Shown one piece after another: positions 1 to 6,058 of a stretch of 6,351 nucleotides of DNA. Source of the stretch: an uncultured Christensenella sp. (GTDB lineage Bacteria > Bacillota > Clostridia > Christensenellales > UBA3700). The notes under the pieces were generated by a model that did not search any database, was not told the origin of the DNA, and worked only from the letters and a program-made list of their open reading frames with translations. Made by a program: the position numbers and the translations under genes. The stretch is taken from the NCBI GenBank assembly GCA_910584035.1, contig CAJTZR010000084.1, forward strand, positions 1 to 6,351, given 5' to 3'. The stretch's first letter is position 1, and each line of letters opens with the position of its first letter.

Positions 1-54
<54 letters not shown>

Positions 55-63
55 TATTTTTAT

Positions 64-147
64 GCGGATGTGGCGGAATTGGCAGACGCGCTAGACTTAG
101 GATCTAGTATCTACGATGTGGGAGTTCAAGTCTCTTCATCCGCACCA
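64..147 (+). tRNA. tRNA-Leu(UAG)
   Basis: This is a complete class II tRNA of 84 bases. Acceptor strands GCGGATG (64-70) and CATCCGC (137-143) pair fully, followed by discriminator A and an encoded CCA. The anticodon stem CTAGA/TCTAG encloses loop CTTAGGA, giving anticodon TAG (leucine, CUN codons). A long variable arm (ATC..GAT pairing) before the T arm is the hallmark of tRNA-Leu. It sits 9 bases after tRNA-Gly and 5 before tRNA-Lys, with no room for separate promoters. Confidence 0.97.
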
Positions 148-152
148 AAAAT

Positions 153-228
153 GCACCTTTAGCTCAGTTGGTAGAGCAAATGACTCTTAATCATTGGGCC
201 CAGGGTTCGAGTCCCTGAAGGTGCACCA
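153..228 (+). tRNA. tRNA-Lys(CUU)
   Basis: This is a complete 76-base tRNA. Acceptor strands GCACCTT (153-159) and AAGGTGC (218-224) pair, with discriminator A225 and encoded CCA 226-228. The anticodon stem AATGA/TCATT encloses loop CTCTTAA, so the anticodon is CTT (lysine, AAG codon). The T arm CAGGG-TTCGAGT-CCCTG is canonical. It is the last gene of the tRNA operon, and a terminator hairpin begins 6 bases after the CCA. I saw no copy of its 3' end elsewhere in the window, so there is no sign that it served as an integration site here. Confidence 0.97.
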
Positions 229-234
229 ACACGG

Positions 235-277
235 AATAAAACGAATCATTCTTCAATTAGTTGGTTCGTTTTATTTT
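235..277 (+). terminator. Intrinsic terminator of the tRNA operon
   Basis: A perfect 11-bp inverted repeat, AATAAAACGAA (235-245) and TTCGTTTTATT (265-275), can be extended by a T-G and a C-G pair around a loop of about 15 bases. T residues continue the right arm. This is an AT-rich rho-independent terminator placed directly after tRNA-Lys. Confidence 0.85.
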
Positions 278-305
278 GCTTATTATGCAAATTTATTAGT
301 ATAAA
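276..305 (+). promoter_or_regulatory. Possible SigA promoter for the nucleotidyltransferase gene
   Basis: TTGCTT (276-281) and TATAAA (300-305) are spaced by 18 bases, just downstream of the tRNA terminator, and would start transcription about 40 bases before the ATG at 353. The -35 match is partial and TATAAA is common in such AT-rich DNA. The gene does need its own promoter after the terminator. Confidence 0.3.
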
Positions 306-352
306 AATTTGATAAGTTAAATCAAGGTAATGTTAGTGTATAGGGAGTAAAT

Positions 353-1006
353 ATGGTTGATATTAAAAATTGGATTGTGGAATTTGCAAATAAAGTGGAA
401 CAAATATTTGATAAGCGTGTTTGGTTTATTGGTTTGCAAGGCAGTTATGGTAGAGGTGAGGCAACTGATAAAAGTGATATTGATGTGGTTGTTATTCTTG
501 ATGAGGTCAGTATAAATGACTTAAAAATTTATCGTGATATGCTTAATGATTTGCCGTACAGAGAGTTAGTTTGTGGTTTTATTTCTGGTAAGAATGAATT
601 ATTAAATTGGGATACAAGCGATTTGTTTCAATTTTATTATGATACAACACCTATAAAAGGCACTCTTGATAGCTTAGCTGATAAGATTGATAGACAAGCT
701 GTAAAACGTGCTATACATAAAGGTGCTTGCAATATTTATCATACTTGCATACATAATTTTGTACACGAAAAAAGCGATGATATTTTGCGTTCGCTATATA
801 AATCTTCTGTCTTTGTTTTGCAAGCTTTATATTTTTATGAGAGAGGTAAATTTATTAAATCAATTAAGGAATTGCAAAAATTAATGAATCATCAATCTGA
901 ATTACTCAATACGGCAATTGCATTAAAAAATGGTAGTTCTGTACAATTTGAGGAAATGTCAACATTATTACTAGACTGGGCAATAATTTTAATTAATAAA
1001 TATTGA
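353..1006 (+). CDS. Nucleotidyltransferase-domain protein (polymerase beta fold)
   Basis: The 217-residue product begins with a nucleotidyltransferase domain. Residues 30-49 carry the signature Gly30-Ser31 followed by Ser41-Asp42-Ile-Asp44 and a hydrophobic strand (the G-S..D-x-D pattern of MNT/aminoglycoside-nucleotidyltransferase folds), where the two Asp bind the metal. Enzymes of this superfamily move an NMP from NTP to a small molecule, tRNA or protein. The substrate here cannot be told. Residues 110-217 are predicted all-helical and show no HEPN R-x(4-6)-H motif. The usual third acidic residue is not obvious: the strand around 72-79 (ELVCGFIS) offers only Glu72. Ribosome binding site GGGAG at 343-347, 5 bases before ATG, fixes the start. 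There is no signal peptide, so the protein is cytoplasmic. No HEPN toxin gene lies beside it, so an MNT/HEPN toxin-antitoxin role is not supported. The stop TGA is followed by a 67-base gap to the glycosidase gene. Confidence 0.85.
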   Translation: MVDIKNWIVEFANKVEQIFDKRVWFIGLQGSYGRGEATDKSDIDVVVILDEVSINDLKIYRDMLNDLPYRELVCGFISGKNELLNWDTSDLFQFYYDTTPIKGTLDSLADKIDRQAVKRAIHKGACNIYHTCIHNFVHEKSDDILRSLYKSSVFVLQALYFYERGKFIKSIKELQKLMNHQSELLNTAIALKNGSSVQFEEMSTLLLDWAIILINKY

Positions 1007-1031
1007 ATGTTAAAAATCTAATTAATAAAAT
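1003..1031 (+). promoter_or_regulatory. Possible SigA promoter for the GH123-like gene
   Basis: TTGAAT (1003-1008) and TAAAAT (1026-1031), with a 17-base spacer, overlap the stop codon of the nucleotidyltransferase gene and would start transcription near 1038, about 36 bases before ATG 1074. The matches are 4/6 and 5/6 to consensus. In AT-rich DNA this could be chance, and read-through from the upstream gene is also possible because no clear terminator separates them. Confidence 0.4.
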
Positions 1032-1073
1032 ATTCAAGTTTAAATGTACAAAATCAATAAAAGGGGTAATTAT

Positions 1074-2939
1074 ATGTTTGAAAATGTAAAAAACAATACT
1101 AAAATAGATAGCAATGCAAATGATGCGTATCAAAATAATGTGAATTTTGAGCAGGTTGATGCTGTTTTTGTTGATAGTTTTGAACAATATCAACAAAAAG
1201 ATTATTGCAAAATTTTAAAAGAGCATAACAAAAAAGATATTAGGCTTTGGGCGTGGAAAAATGACAAGGCTAATGCTGAATTTGCTATATTATGTGGGGA
1301 TAATGATATTGAAAGTGTTTCTGTTATTGCATCTGATTTAAAATCTGAGTTTGGTGTAATTGGCTCGCAAAATGTAAAACTCTCTTTTATTAAAGATGTA
1401 AAGGCATATACTGGACACGCAGGTTGGTATGCTAACAATCCGTCTAATATTATGCCTAAAGGGGAAAGAGAGTATTTTCCAGAAGTAATTTATTCAGATT
1501 ATCCAATATCAATTAAGAAAAATAAATTTGCATTGGTTTGGCTTGAAATAAATGTTCCAAAAGACATTATGGCTGGCATATATAGAGGTAATATAACTAT
1601 TACTGCTAAAAATATGAGTAAGGCATTAGAGCTTAGTTATGAGTTGGAAGTTATAAACGCAACAATGCTTGATAGTCAAAATTATTTATTTGATGTTGAA
1701 TATTGGAGTCATCCATATAACGTAGCATATTATTATGATGTTGAGCCTTTTTCTGATGAGCATATTAGCATTTTAAAGCAACATATGAGGCTATATAAGA
1801 GTTTAGGTGGACATTCAATTATCGCAAGTGTTGTTGAGGAAGCTTGGGGTGGTCAAACATATGGTGGCAATAATAAAATACATTATCCTTCAATGATAAA
1901 ATGGAGTAAAAGCCGTGACGGAAAGTGGCAGTTTGATTATACTGATTTTGATAAGTGGGTACAATTAAATAAAGATATAGGCATTGCTGATACTATCATT
2001 TGTTATAGTATGATGCCGTGGAATAATATTATAAGATATTATGATGAGATAAAGAAAAAAGTAATTAAAGTTAAGGTAAATACTGCTAGAACTAACAAAT
2101 ATAATGAAGTATGGACTCCGTTTCTCACTGATTTTATTAAACATTTAGATGAAAAGGAGTGGTTTGACAGTACTTATATTGGTTTTGATGAACGTCATAA
2201 TATGGGCACAGCACTTGACCTTATTGCTAGTATCAAAAATAAAGCTGGAAAAAGTTTAAAAATTTCTGCTTCATTTAATAATTTTAAGCATAATGCTGCT
2301 ATTTTTAATAGATTGGACTATGCCTCAGTTGGTTTGGAACAAATTAGGAATAATTTGGAGGACTTTAAAGCTCAAGTTGAATTGAGAAGAAATCACAACC
2401 AAAAAACTACTATGTATACAGCTACTGAACACGTTCCTAATAGCTTTACAAAATCTATTCCAGTGGAAAGTTATTGGTCAATTATGTTTGCTGGCTCTTT
2501 GAATACGACTGGTTTTTTAAGATGGGCGTATGATGCTTGGGTAAAAAATCCGCTTGAGGAGTCTACTCATTGGTCATTTCCAGCGGGTGATTGCTTTTTA
2601 GTTTATCCTGCATTAAAGGAGGATAGTAATAGAGAAAGTAAATTTACATTGCGTCTTGCAAAACTAGATGAGGGAGTAAGAGATGTCAATAAACTTTATT
2701 TAATGCGAAATGCAGGAATGCAAATTGAGAAGCAAGTAAATGAGTTATTTGCTGAAATTAAAGGTGCTAAAGAAGATAGTTACGAGTTTTATACTATGTC
2801 AAAAACTAATTTTTGGGGTCGTAAAGCTAAATGGCTTACAGAAAAAGGCAAAAAGGAAATGCTTGATGATATGAACAAAATTAAAGAAAAAATTTATGAA
2901 ATATCAAAAGAATATAGTAAAATAAATAATGAAAATTAG
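1074..2939 (+). CDS. GH123-like glycoside hydrolase (DUF4091 family)
   Basis: The 621-residue product is predicted to cleave terminal beta-linked N-acetylgalactosamine or a related beta-HexNAc. Residues about 30-195 look like an N-terminal beta-sandwich and 205-510 like the (beta/alpha)8 catalytic domain, followed by a helical tail (about 535-615). The motif Y-I-G-F-D372-E373-R fits the neighbouring Asp-Glu pair that GH123 enzymes use for substrate-assisted catalysis: Asp steers the acetamido group and Glu is the acid/base. Further DUF4091 hallmarks are G-F-L-R-W-A-Y (480-486) and A-G-D-C-F-L-V-Y-P (504-512), followed by an R-x-L..L-x-E-G-x-R-D segment (527-537). There is no signal peptide or membrane segment, so it is probably intracellular and acts on imported oligosaccharides. 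The start at 1074 is chosen because AAGGGG at 1061-1066 lies 7 bases upstream. An in-frame ATG at 1044 has no ribosome binding site. Exact sugar specificity is inferred. Many DUF4091 proteins are uncharacterised. Confidence 0.87.
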   Translation: MFENVKNNTKIDSNANDAYQNNVNFEQVDAVFVDSFEQYQQKDYCKILKEHNKKDIRLWAWKNDKANAEFAILCGDNDIESVSVIASDLKSEFGVIGSQNVKLSFIKDVKAYTGHAGWYANNPSNIMPKGEREYFPEVIYSDYPISIKKNKFALVWLEINVPKDIMAGIYRGNITITAKNMSKALELSYELEVINATMLDSQNYLFDVEYWSHPYNVAYYYDVEPFSDEHISILKQHMRLYKSLGGHSIIASVVEEAWGGQTYGGNNKIHYPSMIKWSKSRDGKWQFDYTDFDKWVQLNKDIGIADTIICYSMMPWNNIIRYYDEIKKKVIKVKVNTARTNKYNEVWTPFLTDFIKHLDEKEWFDSTYIGFDERHNMGTALDLIASIKNKAGKSLKISASFNNFKHNAAIFNRLDYASVGLEQIRNNLEDFKAQVELRRNHNQKTTMYTATEHVPNSFTKSIPVESYWSIMFAGSLNTTGFLRWAYDAWVKNPLEESTHWSFPAGDCFLVYPALKEDSNRESKFTLRLAKLDEGVRDVNKLYLMRNAGMQIEKQVNELFAEIKGAKEDSYEFYTMSKTNFWGRKAKWLTEKGKKEMLDDMNKIKEKIYEISKEYSKINNEN

Positions 2940-2956
2940 CACAAATATTTATATTT

Positions 2957-2984
2957 TTGACAAATGTGTCATTAACAATATAAA
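2957..2984 (+). promoter_or_regulatory. Near-consensus SigA promoter overlapping a terminator
   Basis: A perfect TTGACA (2957-2962) and TATAAA (2979-2984) are spaced by 16 bases (or TAAAAT at 2981-2986, 18 bases). Predicted transcription would start near 2991, inside the terminator hairpin whose left arm is 2980-2993. RNA from this promoter would lack most of that arm and could not form the terminator, so it could run on into the GH20 gene. TTGACA also forms part of a small TGACA/TGTCA inverted repeat (2958-2971). Confidence 0.45.
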
Positions 2985-3020
2985 ATAAGCGGTTTAAGAC
3001 CGCTTATTTTATTTAGTTTT
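2980..3020 (+). terminator. Strong intrinsic terminator after the GH123-like gene
   Basis: A perfect inverted repeat, TAAAATAAGCGGT (2981-2993) and ACCGCTTATTTTA (2999-3011), is extended by one A-T pair around a 5-base loop and followed by TTTAGTTTTT. The GC core ends in a T-rich right arm, as in rho-independent terminators. It lies 41 bases after the stop codon. The stem is nearly symmetrical, so it could also work on the opposite strand, but no gene converges here. Confidence 0.9.
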
Positions 3021-3056
3021 TGATTAAATAAAATAAAATTAACTTTTATATAGGCA

Positions 3057-3085
3057 TTGATTTATTATTAATAAAATGCTATACT
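3057..3085 (+). promoter_or_regulatory. SigA promoter with extended -10 for the GH20 gene, palindromic spacer
   Basis: TTGATT (3057-3062), a 17-base spacer and TATACT (3080-3085) are preceded by TGC, an extended -10 motif. Transcription would start near 3092, leaving a leader of about 50 bases before ATG 3141. The spacer holds a 15-base palindrome, TTTATTATTAATAAA (3061-3075, 7-bp arms around a central T). Its place between -35 and -10 would suit a repressor operator, though AT-rich DNA gives such palindromes by chance. Confidence 0.65.
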
Positions 3086-3140
3086 TATAAATATAGATAA
3101 TGTGTAATTATGATATAAATTAAATGTTGGGAGTTAGTTA

Positions 3141-4736
3141 ATGATTAATGTAATACCATATCCAAAAAAAGTTGTCATTAAAGTGGGTAATTTTATTATG
3201 CCACAAAAAGTATCAGTATTTGTTAAAGAATTGAGTTGGTTTGAGGAATTGAAAAATTGTTAAGTAAAAGATATGATGTTACAAGAGGTGATGACAATTC
3301 TACTATTATTGTGACAGAAAATAGCACATTAGGTTTTGAAGCTTATACGCTTGACATTACAGCGAATAAAGTACTTGTTTCTGCAAGTAGTAAAGTTGGT
3401 GTGCAATATGCAATGTCAACTTTAAGACAGCTAATAGGCTTAGATTTAGATAATGCTTTGCAATGTCAATGCGTAAGTATAGAAGACGAGCCAAAATATG
3501 AATATAGAGGTATGATGCTTGATATCTCAAGACATTTTTTTGATAAAGAACAAATTATAAGTATTTTGGATATGCTAGCTTTACATAAAATGAATAAGTT
3601 CCATTTGCATTTAACAGACGATAATGGTTGGCGAATTGAAATAAAAAAATATCCATTGCTTACAGAAATCGGTTCAAAACGAAATGGTACTCAAGTTTGT
3701 AGTTGGGGCTATCCTATTTATGACGAAACTCCTTATAGTGGCTATTTAAGCCAAAATGAATATTATAGAACTTGTTGACTATGCAAGCAAATTGAATATT
3801 GAAATAATTCCTGAAATAGATATGCCAGCACATTTTAGAGCGGCAATAGCTGCTTATCCATATTTAGCTTGTAGAGAGGAAATTAAACCAGTTCCGTGGT
3901 ATTTTGCAACGCCAAAAGATGTACCTAATTCAAAAGAAGATTATGCACGCATAGCTTGTGCTGGAAAAGAAAGCACTTTTGAATTTATTTTTAATATTAT
4001 AGACGAATTGGTTGAAATTTTTCCATCTAAATACTTTCATATAGGTGGTGACGAAGCACCAAAAGACGAGTGGAAAAAATGTCCACATTGTCAAGAGCGA
4101 ATTAAGAAAGAATCTCTTGCTGATGAAGAGGATTTGCAAGCATATTTTAATAAAAGAGTTTCAGATTATCTAAAAAGCAAAGGAAAAACATTGATTTGTT
4201 GGAATGATGCTTTACATTCTTTGAGGGGAAATGATAGAAGTATTGTTTGTCAATATTACCAAAATCAAAGAGATGTTTTATCTGAACAGCATATTAACGA
4301 AAATGGCAAAATGATAATTAGCAAATTTAAAGGCTTTTATTTTGATATGCCATACAAAGAGGTATCTTTAAAACAAGCCTATAATTATAAAATACTCCAA
4401 GCGGGTTTGAATGAGAATAATGCAAAAAATATTTTAGGTGTGGAATGTGCTTTATGGACGGAATGGATACCAAATAAAGAAAAATTAGATTTTCAAACTT
4501 ATCCAAGATTGGAAGCTTGTGCAGAGCAAGGCTGGTGCATAAATAAAACTCCTTATAAAAATTTCCTTAAGAGATTAAAGCATTTTAAGAAAATTTTGGA
4601 TAAACTCAATGTGTATTATGCAATAGATATTATAACACAAGCACCATTTTATTTGAAAGAAAAGTGGCGTAGAATATGGTATACAAAGGATACTCAAGTT
4701 GAACTAAATTACCAAAAGAAATTTGGGAATAAATAA
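3141..4736 (+). pseudogene. GH20 beta-N-acetylhexosaminidase, split by two frameshifts
   Basis: The family 20 hexosaminidase removes terminal beta-GlcNAc/GalNAc. The reading frame is in three pieces: 3141-3263 (40 residues, opening MINVIPYPKK, typical for GH20), about 3257-3778, and about 3771-4736. One missing G near 3250 and a missing GA near 3770 explain the shifts. Restoring them gives one 532-residue protein, with EEL-E-KLLSK and NEYYR-ELVDYA at the joins. Key motifs are intact (repaired numbering): R-G-M-M-L-D near 123-128, H-L-T-D-D-N-G-W-R at 157-165, E-I-D-M-P-A-H near 226-232, H-I-G-G-D305-E306 (catalytic pair) and a late L-W-T-E-W. There is no signal peptide, so it is probably cytoplasmic. 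Ribosome binding site TTGGGAG (3127-3133) sits 7 bases before ATG, and a good promoter lies upstream. Conservation on both sides of each break means the damage is very recent or a sequencing error. If it is an error, this is a normal active enzyme that would partner the GH123-like hydrolase. Confidence 0.88.
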
Positions 4737-4748
4737 ATTATTAATACA

Positions 4749-4769
4749 TTGGTTTGAATATCAAACTGA
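4749..4769 (+). other. Small hairpin after the GH20 gene
   Basis: A 9-bp stem, TTGGTTTGA (4749-4757) and TCAAACTGA (4761-4769), contains two G-T pairs around a 3-base loop and begins 12 bases after the GH20 stop. It is not followed by a T run, so it is not a convincing terminator. It may protect the 3' end of the message or be chance. Confidence 0.3.
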
Positions 4770-4823
4770 ACATTTAAAAAGCTAATGTTATTTGATAATT
4801 ACAATTAAATATATTTTACAATT

Positions 4824-4860
4824 AAAACTCTATTGAAGCAATTCAGTAGATTTTTATTTT
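4824..4860 (+). terminator. Intrinsic terminator between GH20 and the glycosyltransferase
   Basis: The stem CTATTGAA (4830-4837) and TTCAGTAG (4842-4849) closes on the tetraloop GCAA and extends by T-A, one mismatch and four A-T pairs into the run TTTTTATTTT (4851-4860). This separates the GH20 transcript from the next unit, which therefore needs its own promoter. Confidence 0.8.
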
Positions 4861-4892
4861 ATAATTAAAATAATGATACGATTGTAAGTAGT

Positions 4893-4901
4893 CATACACT
4901 A
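4893..4901 (+). promoter_or_regulatory. Possible sporulation-sigma -10 element (CATACACTA)
   Basis: CATACACTA fits the SigK -10 consensus CATANNNTA, and its first eight bases fit SigE CATACANT. It lies between the terminator at 4860 and the glycosyltransferase start at 4954. The upstream half is weak: ATA at 4876-4878 is 14 bases away, a little close for SigE, and no AC stands at the SigK distance. A second, poorer candidate is CATATGTTG (4917-4925) with AC 17 bases upstream. I found no good SigA promoter in this gap. The assignment rests on the -10 match plus the spore-like downstream gene. Confidence 0.4.
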
Positions 4902-4937
4902 AAAGCTTTAAAATATCATATGTTGTAATAGACACAT

Positions 4938-4943
4938 AGGAGA
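4938..4943 (+). promoter_or_regulatory. Ribosome binding site deciding the glycosyltransferase start
   Basis: AGGAGA is only 2 bases before the ATG at 4945, too close to use, but 10 bases before the in-frame ATG at 4954. The second ATG gives the usual GT2 beginning (short strand, then M-I-V-K-N-E), so 4954 is preferred. Confidence 0.65.
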
Positions 4944-4953
4944 TATGGGATAT

Positions 4954-6054
4954 ATGACATTAGGGTTATGTATGATTGTTAAAAATGAAAGCGAGGTTCT
5001 TGAACGAGCTTTAAAGAGAGTTGTTTCATTTGCAGACGAAATTGTAATTGTTGATACTGGTTCAACGGATAATACTGTTGAAATAGCAAAAAAATTTACA
5101 GACAAAGTTTATTATTTTGATTGGATAGATGATTTTTCAGCAGCACGTAATTTTGCATTGTCAAAAGTTGAGTCAGACTATTGGATGTGGTTGGATGCTG
5201 ATGATATAGTGCCTCAAAATACTGCTTGTGGCATTGCTGAATTTATGCAGAATGCTAATAATAATGTTGATGTAATAATGTTACCATATGTTGTTGAAAG
5301 GACAGAAGATGGTAAGGCGATTTTTTCTTACTATCGAGAACGAATCATTAAAAATAATTCTAAATACTTTTGGCAAGGTCGAGTACACGAAGTCGTGCAA
5401 CCATTTGGTAATATAATAAAATTGCCATTTGAAATTGTTCACGAAAAGCCTAAAGATAGAGGCAATAATATGCGTAATTTAAAGATTTATCGCAAATCAA
5501 TTGCTGATGGTAATATTTTGTCAGAGCGAGAGCAGTATTATTATGCTAGAGAACTATATTATAATGATTTTATAAACGAAGCTATACAAGAATTTAATAT
5601 TTTTCTTGCAATGCCACAAGGGTTTTATGTGAATAAAATTGATGCTTGCATAATGCTAGCAAAATGTTATTTGAAAATGAATGATATTCAGTCAGCTCTT
5701 GATATTGTTTTTCATAGTTTTATTTATGGTTTGCCAACAGGTGAAGCGTGTTGTCAGTTAGGTAGCATTTATTATAATTGTAAAGATTATAAAAAAGCAA
5801 TATATTGGTATCAATGTGCAACACTTTTAAAGCCAGATATAGATTCTGGAGCTTTTATTGATTTTTCAGCTTATGATTTTACACCATTTTTGTGGTTAAC
5901 AGTATGTTATGATAAACTTGGAGATAAAGAAAAAGCATATGAATATCATTGCCGTTCTAAAGAAATATTCCCAAATCACCCTAGTGTTATATTTAATCAA
6001 GCTTATTTTGAAAGCTTAGGTTATAATAGCCAATTATCTAACAAAAGGAGATAG
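4954..6054 (+). CDS. GT2 glycosyltransferase with TPR-like C-terminal half
   Basis: The 366-residue protein transfers a sugar from a nucleotide-sugar donor. Residues 3-165 form a GT-A family 2 domain: C-M-I-V-K-N-E (6-12), the V-D-T-G-S-T-D-N-T nucleotide-binding loop (33-41), D-D-F-S-A-A-R-N (59-66), the L-D-A-D-D metal site (80-84) and Q-G-R-V-H-E (141-146). The last motifs are shared with GT2 enzymes that modify peptides, such as the SunS type. From about 195 the chain is helical with TPR-like repeats (about 230-258, 264-297, 309-342), a likely protein-binding surface. There is no signal peptide or membrane helix, so it acts in the cytoplasm (the mother cell, if the gene is sporulation-controlled). 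The collagen-like gene starts 4 bases after its stop, and that gene's ribosome binding site lies inside this coding end. The collagen-like protein is the obvious candidate acceptor, as with SgtA and BclA3 of C. difficile. That role is inference. The general fold assignment is firm. Confidence 0.9.
   Translation: MTLGLCMIVKNESEVLERALKRVVSFADEIVIVDTGSTDNTVEIAKKFTDKVYYFDWIDDFSAARNFALSKVESDYWMWLDADDIVPQNTACGIAEFMQNANNNVDVIMLPYVVERTEDGKAIFSYYRERIIKNNSKYFWQGRVHEVVQPFGNIIKLPFEIVHEKPKDRGNNMRNLKIYRKSIADGNILSEREQYYYARELYYNDFINEAIQEFNIFLAMPQGFYVNKIDACIMLAKCYLKMNDIQSALDIVFHSFIYGLPTGEACCQLGSIYYNCKDYKKAIYWYQCATLLKPDIDSGAFIDFSAYDFTPFLWLTVCYDKLGDKEKAYEYHCRSKEIFPNHPSVIFNQAYFESLGYNSQLSNKRR
6046..6050 (+). promoter_or_regulatory. 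Ribosome binding site of the collagen-like gene, inside the glycosyltransferase end
   Basis: AGGAG spans the last two sense codons (Arg-Arg) of the glycosyltransferase and stands 8 bases before ATG 6059. The overlap suggests that the two genes are co-transcribed and translationally coupled. Confidence 0.85.
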
Positions 6055-6058
6055 TTAA

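Noticed and set aside
153..228. tRNA-Lys as the attachment site of a genomic island carrying the downstream genes.
   Set aside because: No integrase gene, no duplicated tRNA 3' end and no composition change appear in the window. The tRNA operon ends in an ordinary terminator.
1044..1073. Upstream ATG at 1044 as the start of the GH123-like protein.
   Set aside because: There is no ribosome binding site before it, it lies within a few bases of the predicted transcription start, and ATG 1074 has AAGGGG at ideal spacing.
993..1196. Minus-strand reading frame of 67 codons, very rich in Ile and Leu.
   Set aside because: It overlaps the end of the nucleotidyltransferase gene and the start of the GH123-like gene, has no homology I recognise, and is the expected shadow of AT-rich coding DNA.
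3245..3263. Programmed -1 slippage or transcriptional slippage on the A5 run at the first GH20 break.
   Set aside because: The run G-AAA-AAT is not a proper X-XXY-YYZ heptamer and five A residues are too few for efficient transcriptional slippage. Loss of one G restores the expected sequence exactly.
3762..3780. Programmed +1 frameshift at the second GH20 break (TGT TGA C resembles the RF2 TGA C context).
   Set aside because: The codon before TGA does not re-pair well in the +1 frame, there is no ribosome binding-like stimulator at the RF2 distance, and the alignment to GH20 sequence is better explained by loss of GA (R-E-L-V restored). The first break would need an opposite, -1 shift, which is implausible in one gene.
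4801..4826. TACAATTAAA occurring twice, 17 bases apart, between GH20 and the glycosyltransferase.
   Set aside because: Only two short AT-rich copies, one merging into the terminator stem. There is no dyad symmetry and no promoter beside it, so chance is the simplest explanation.
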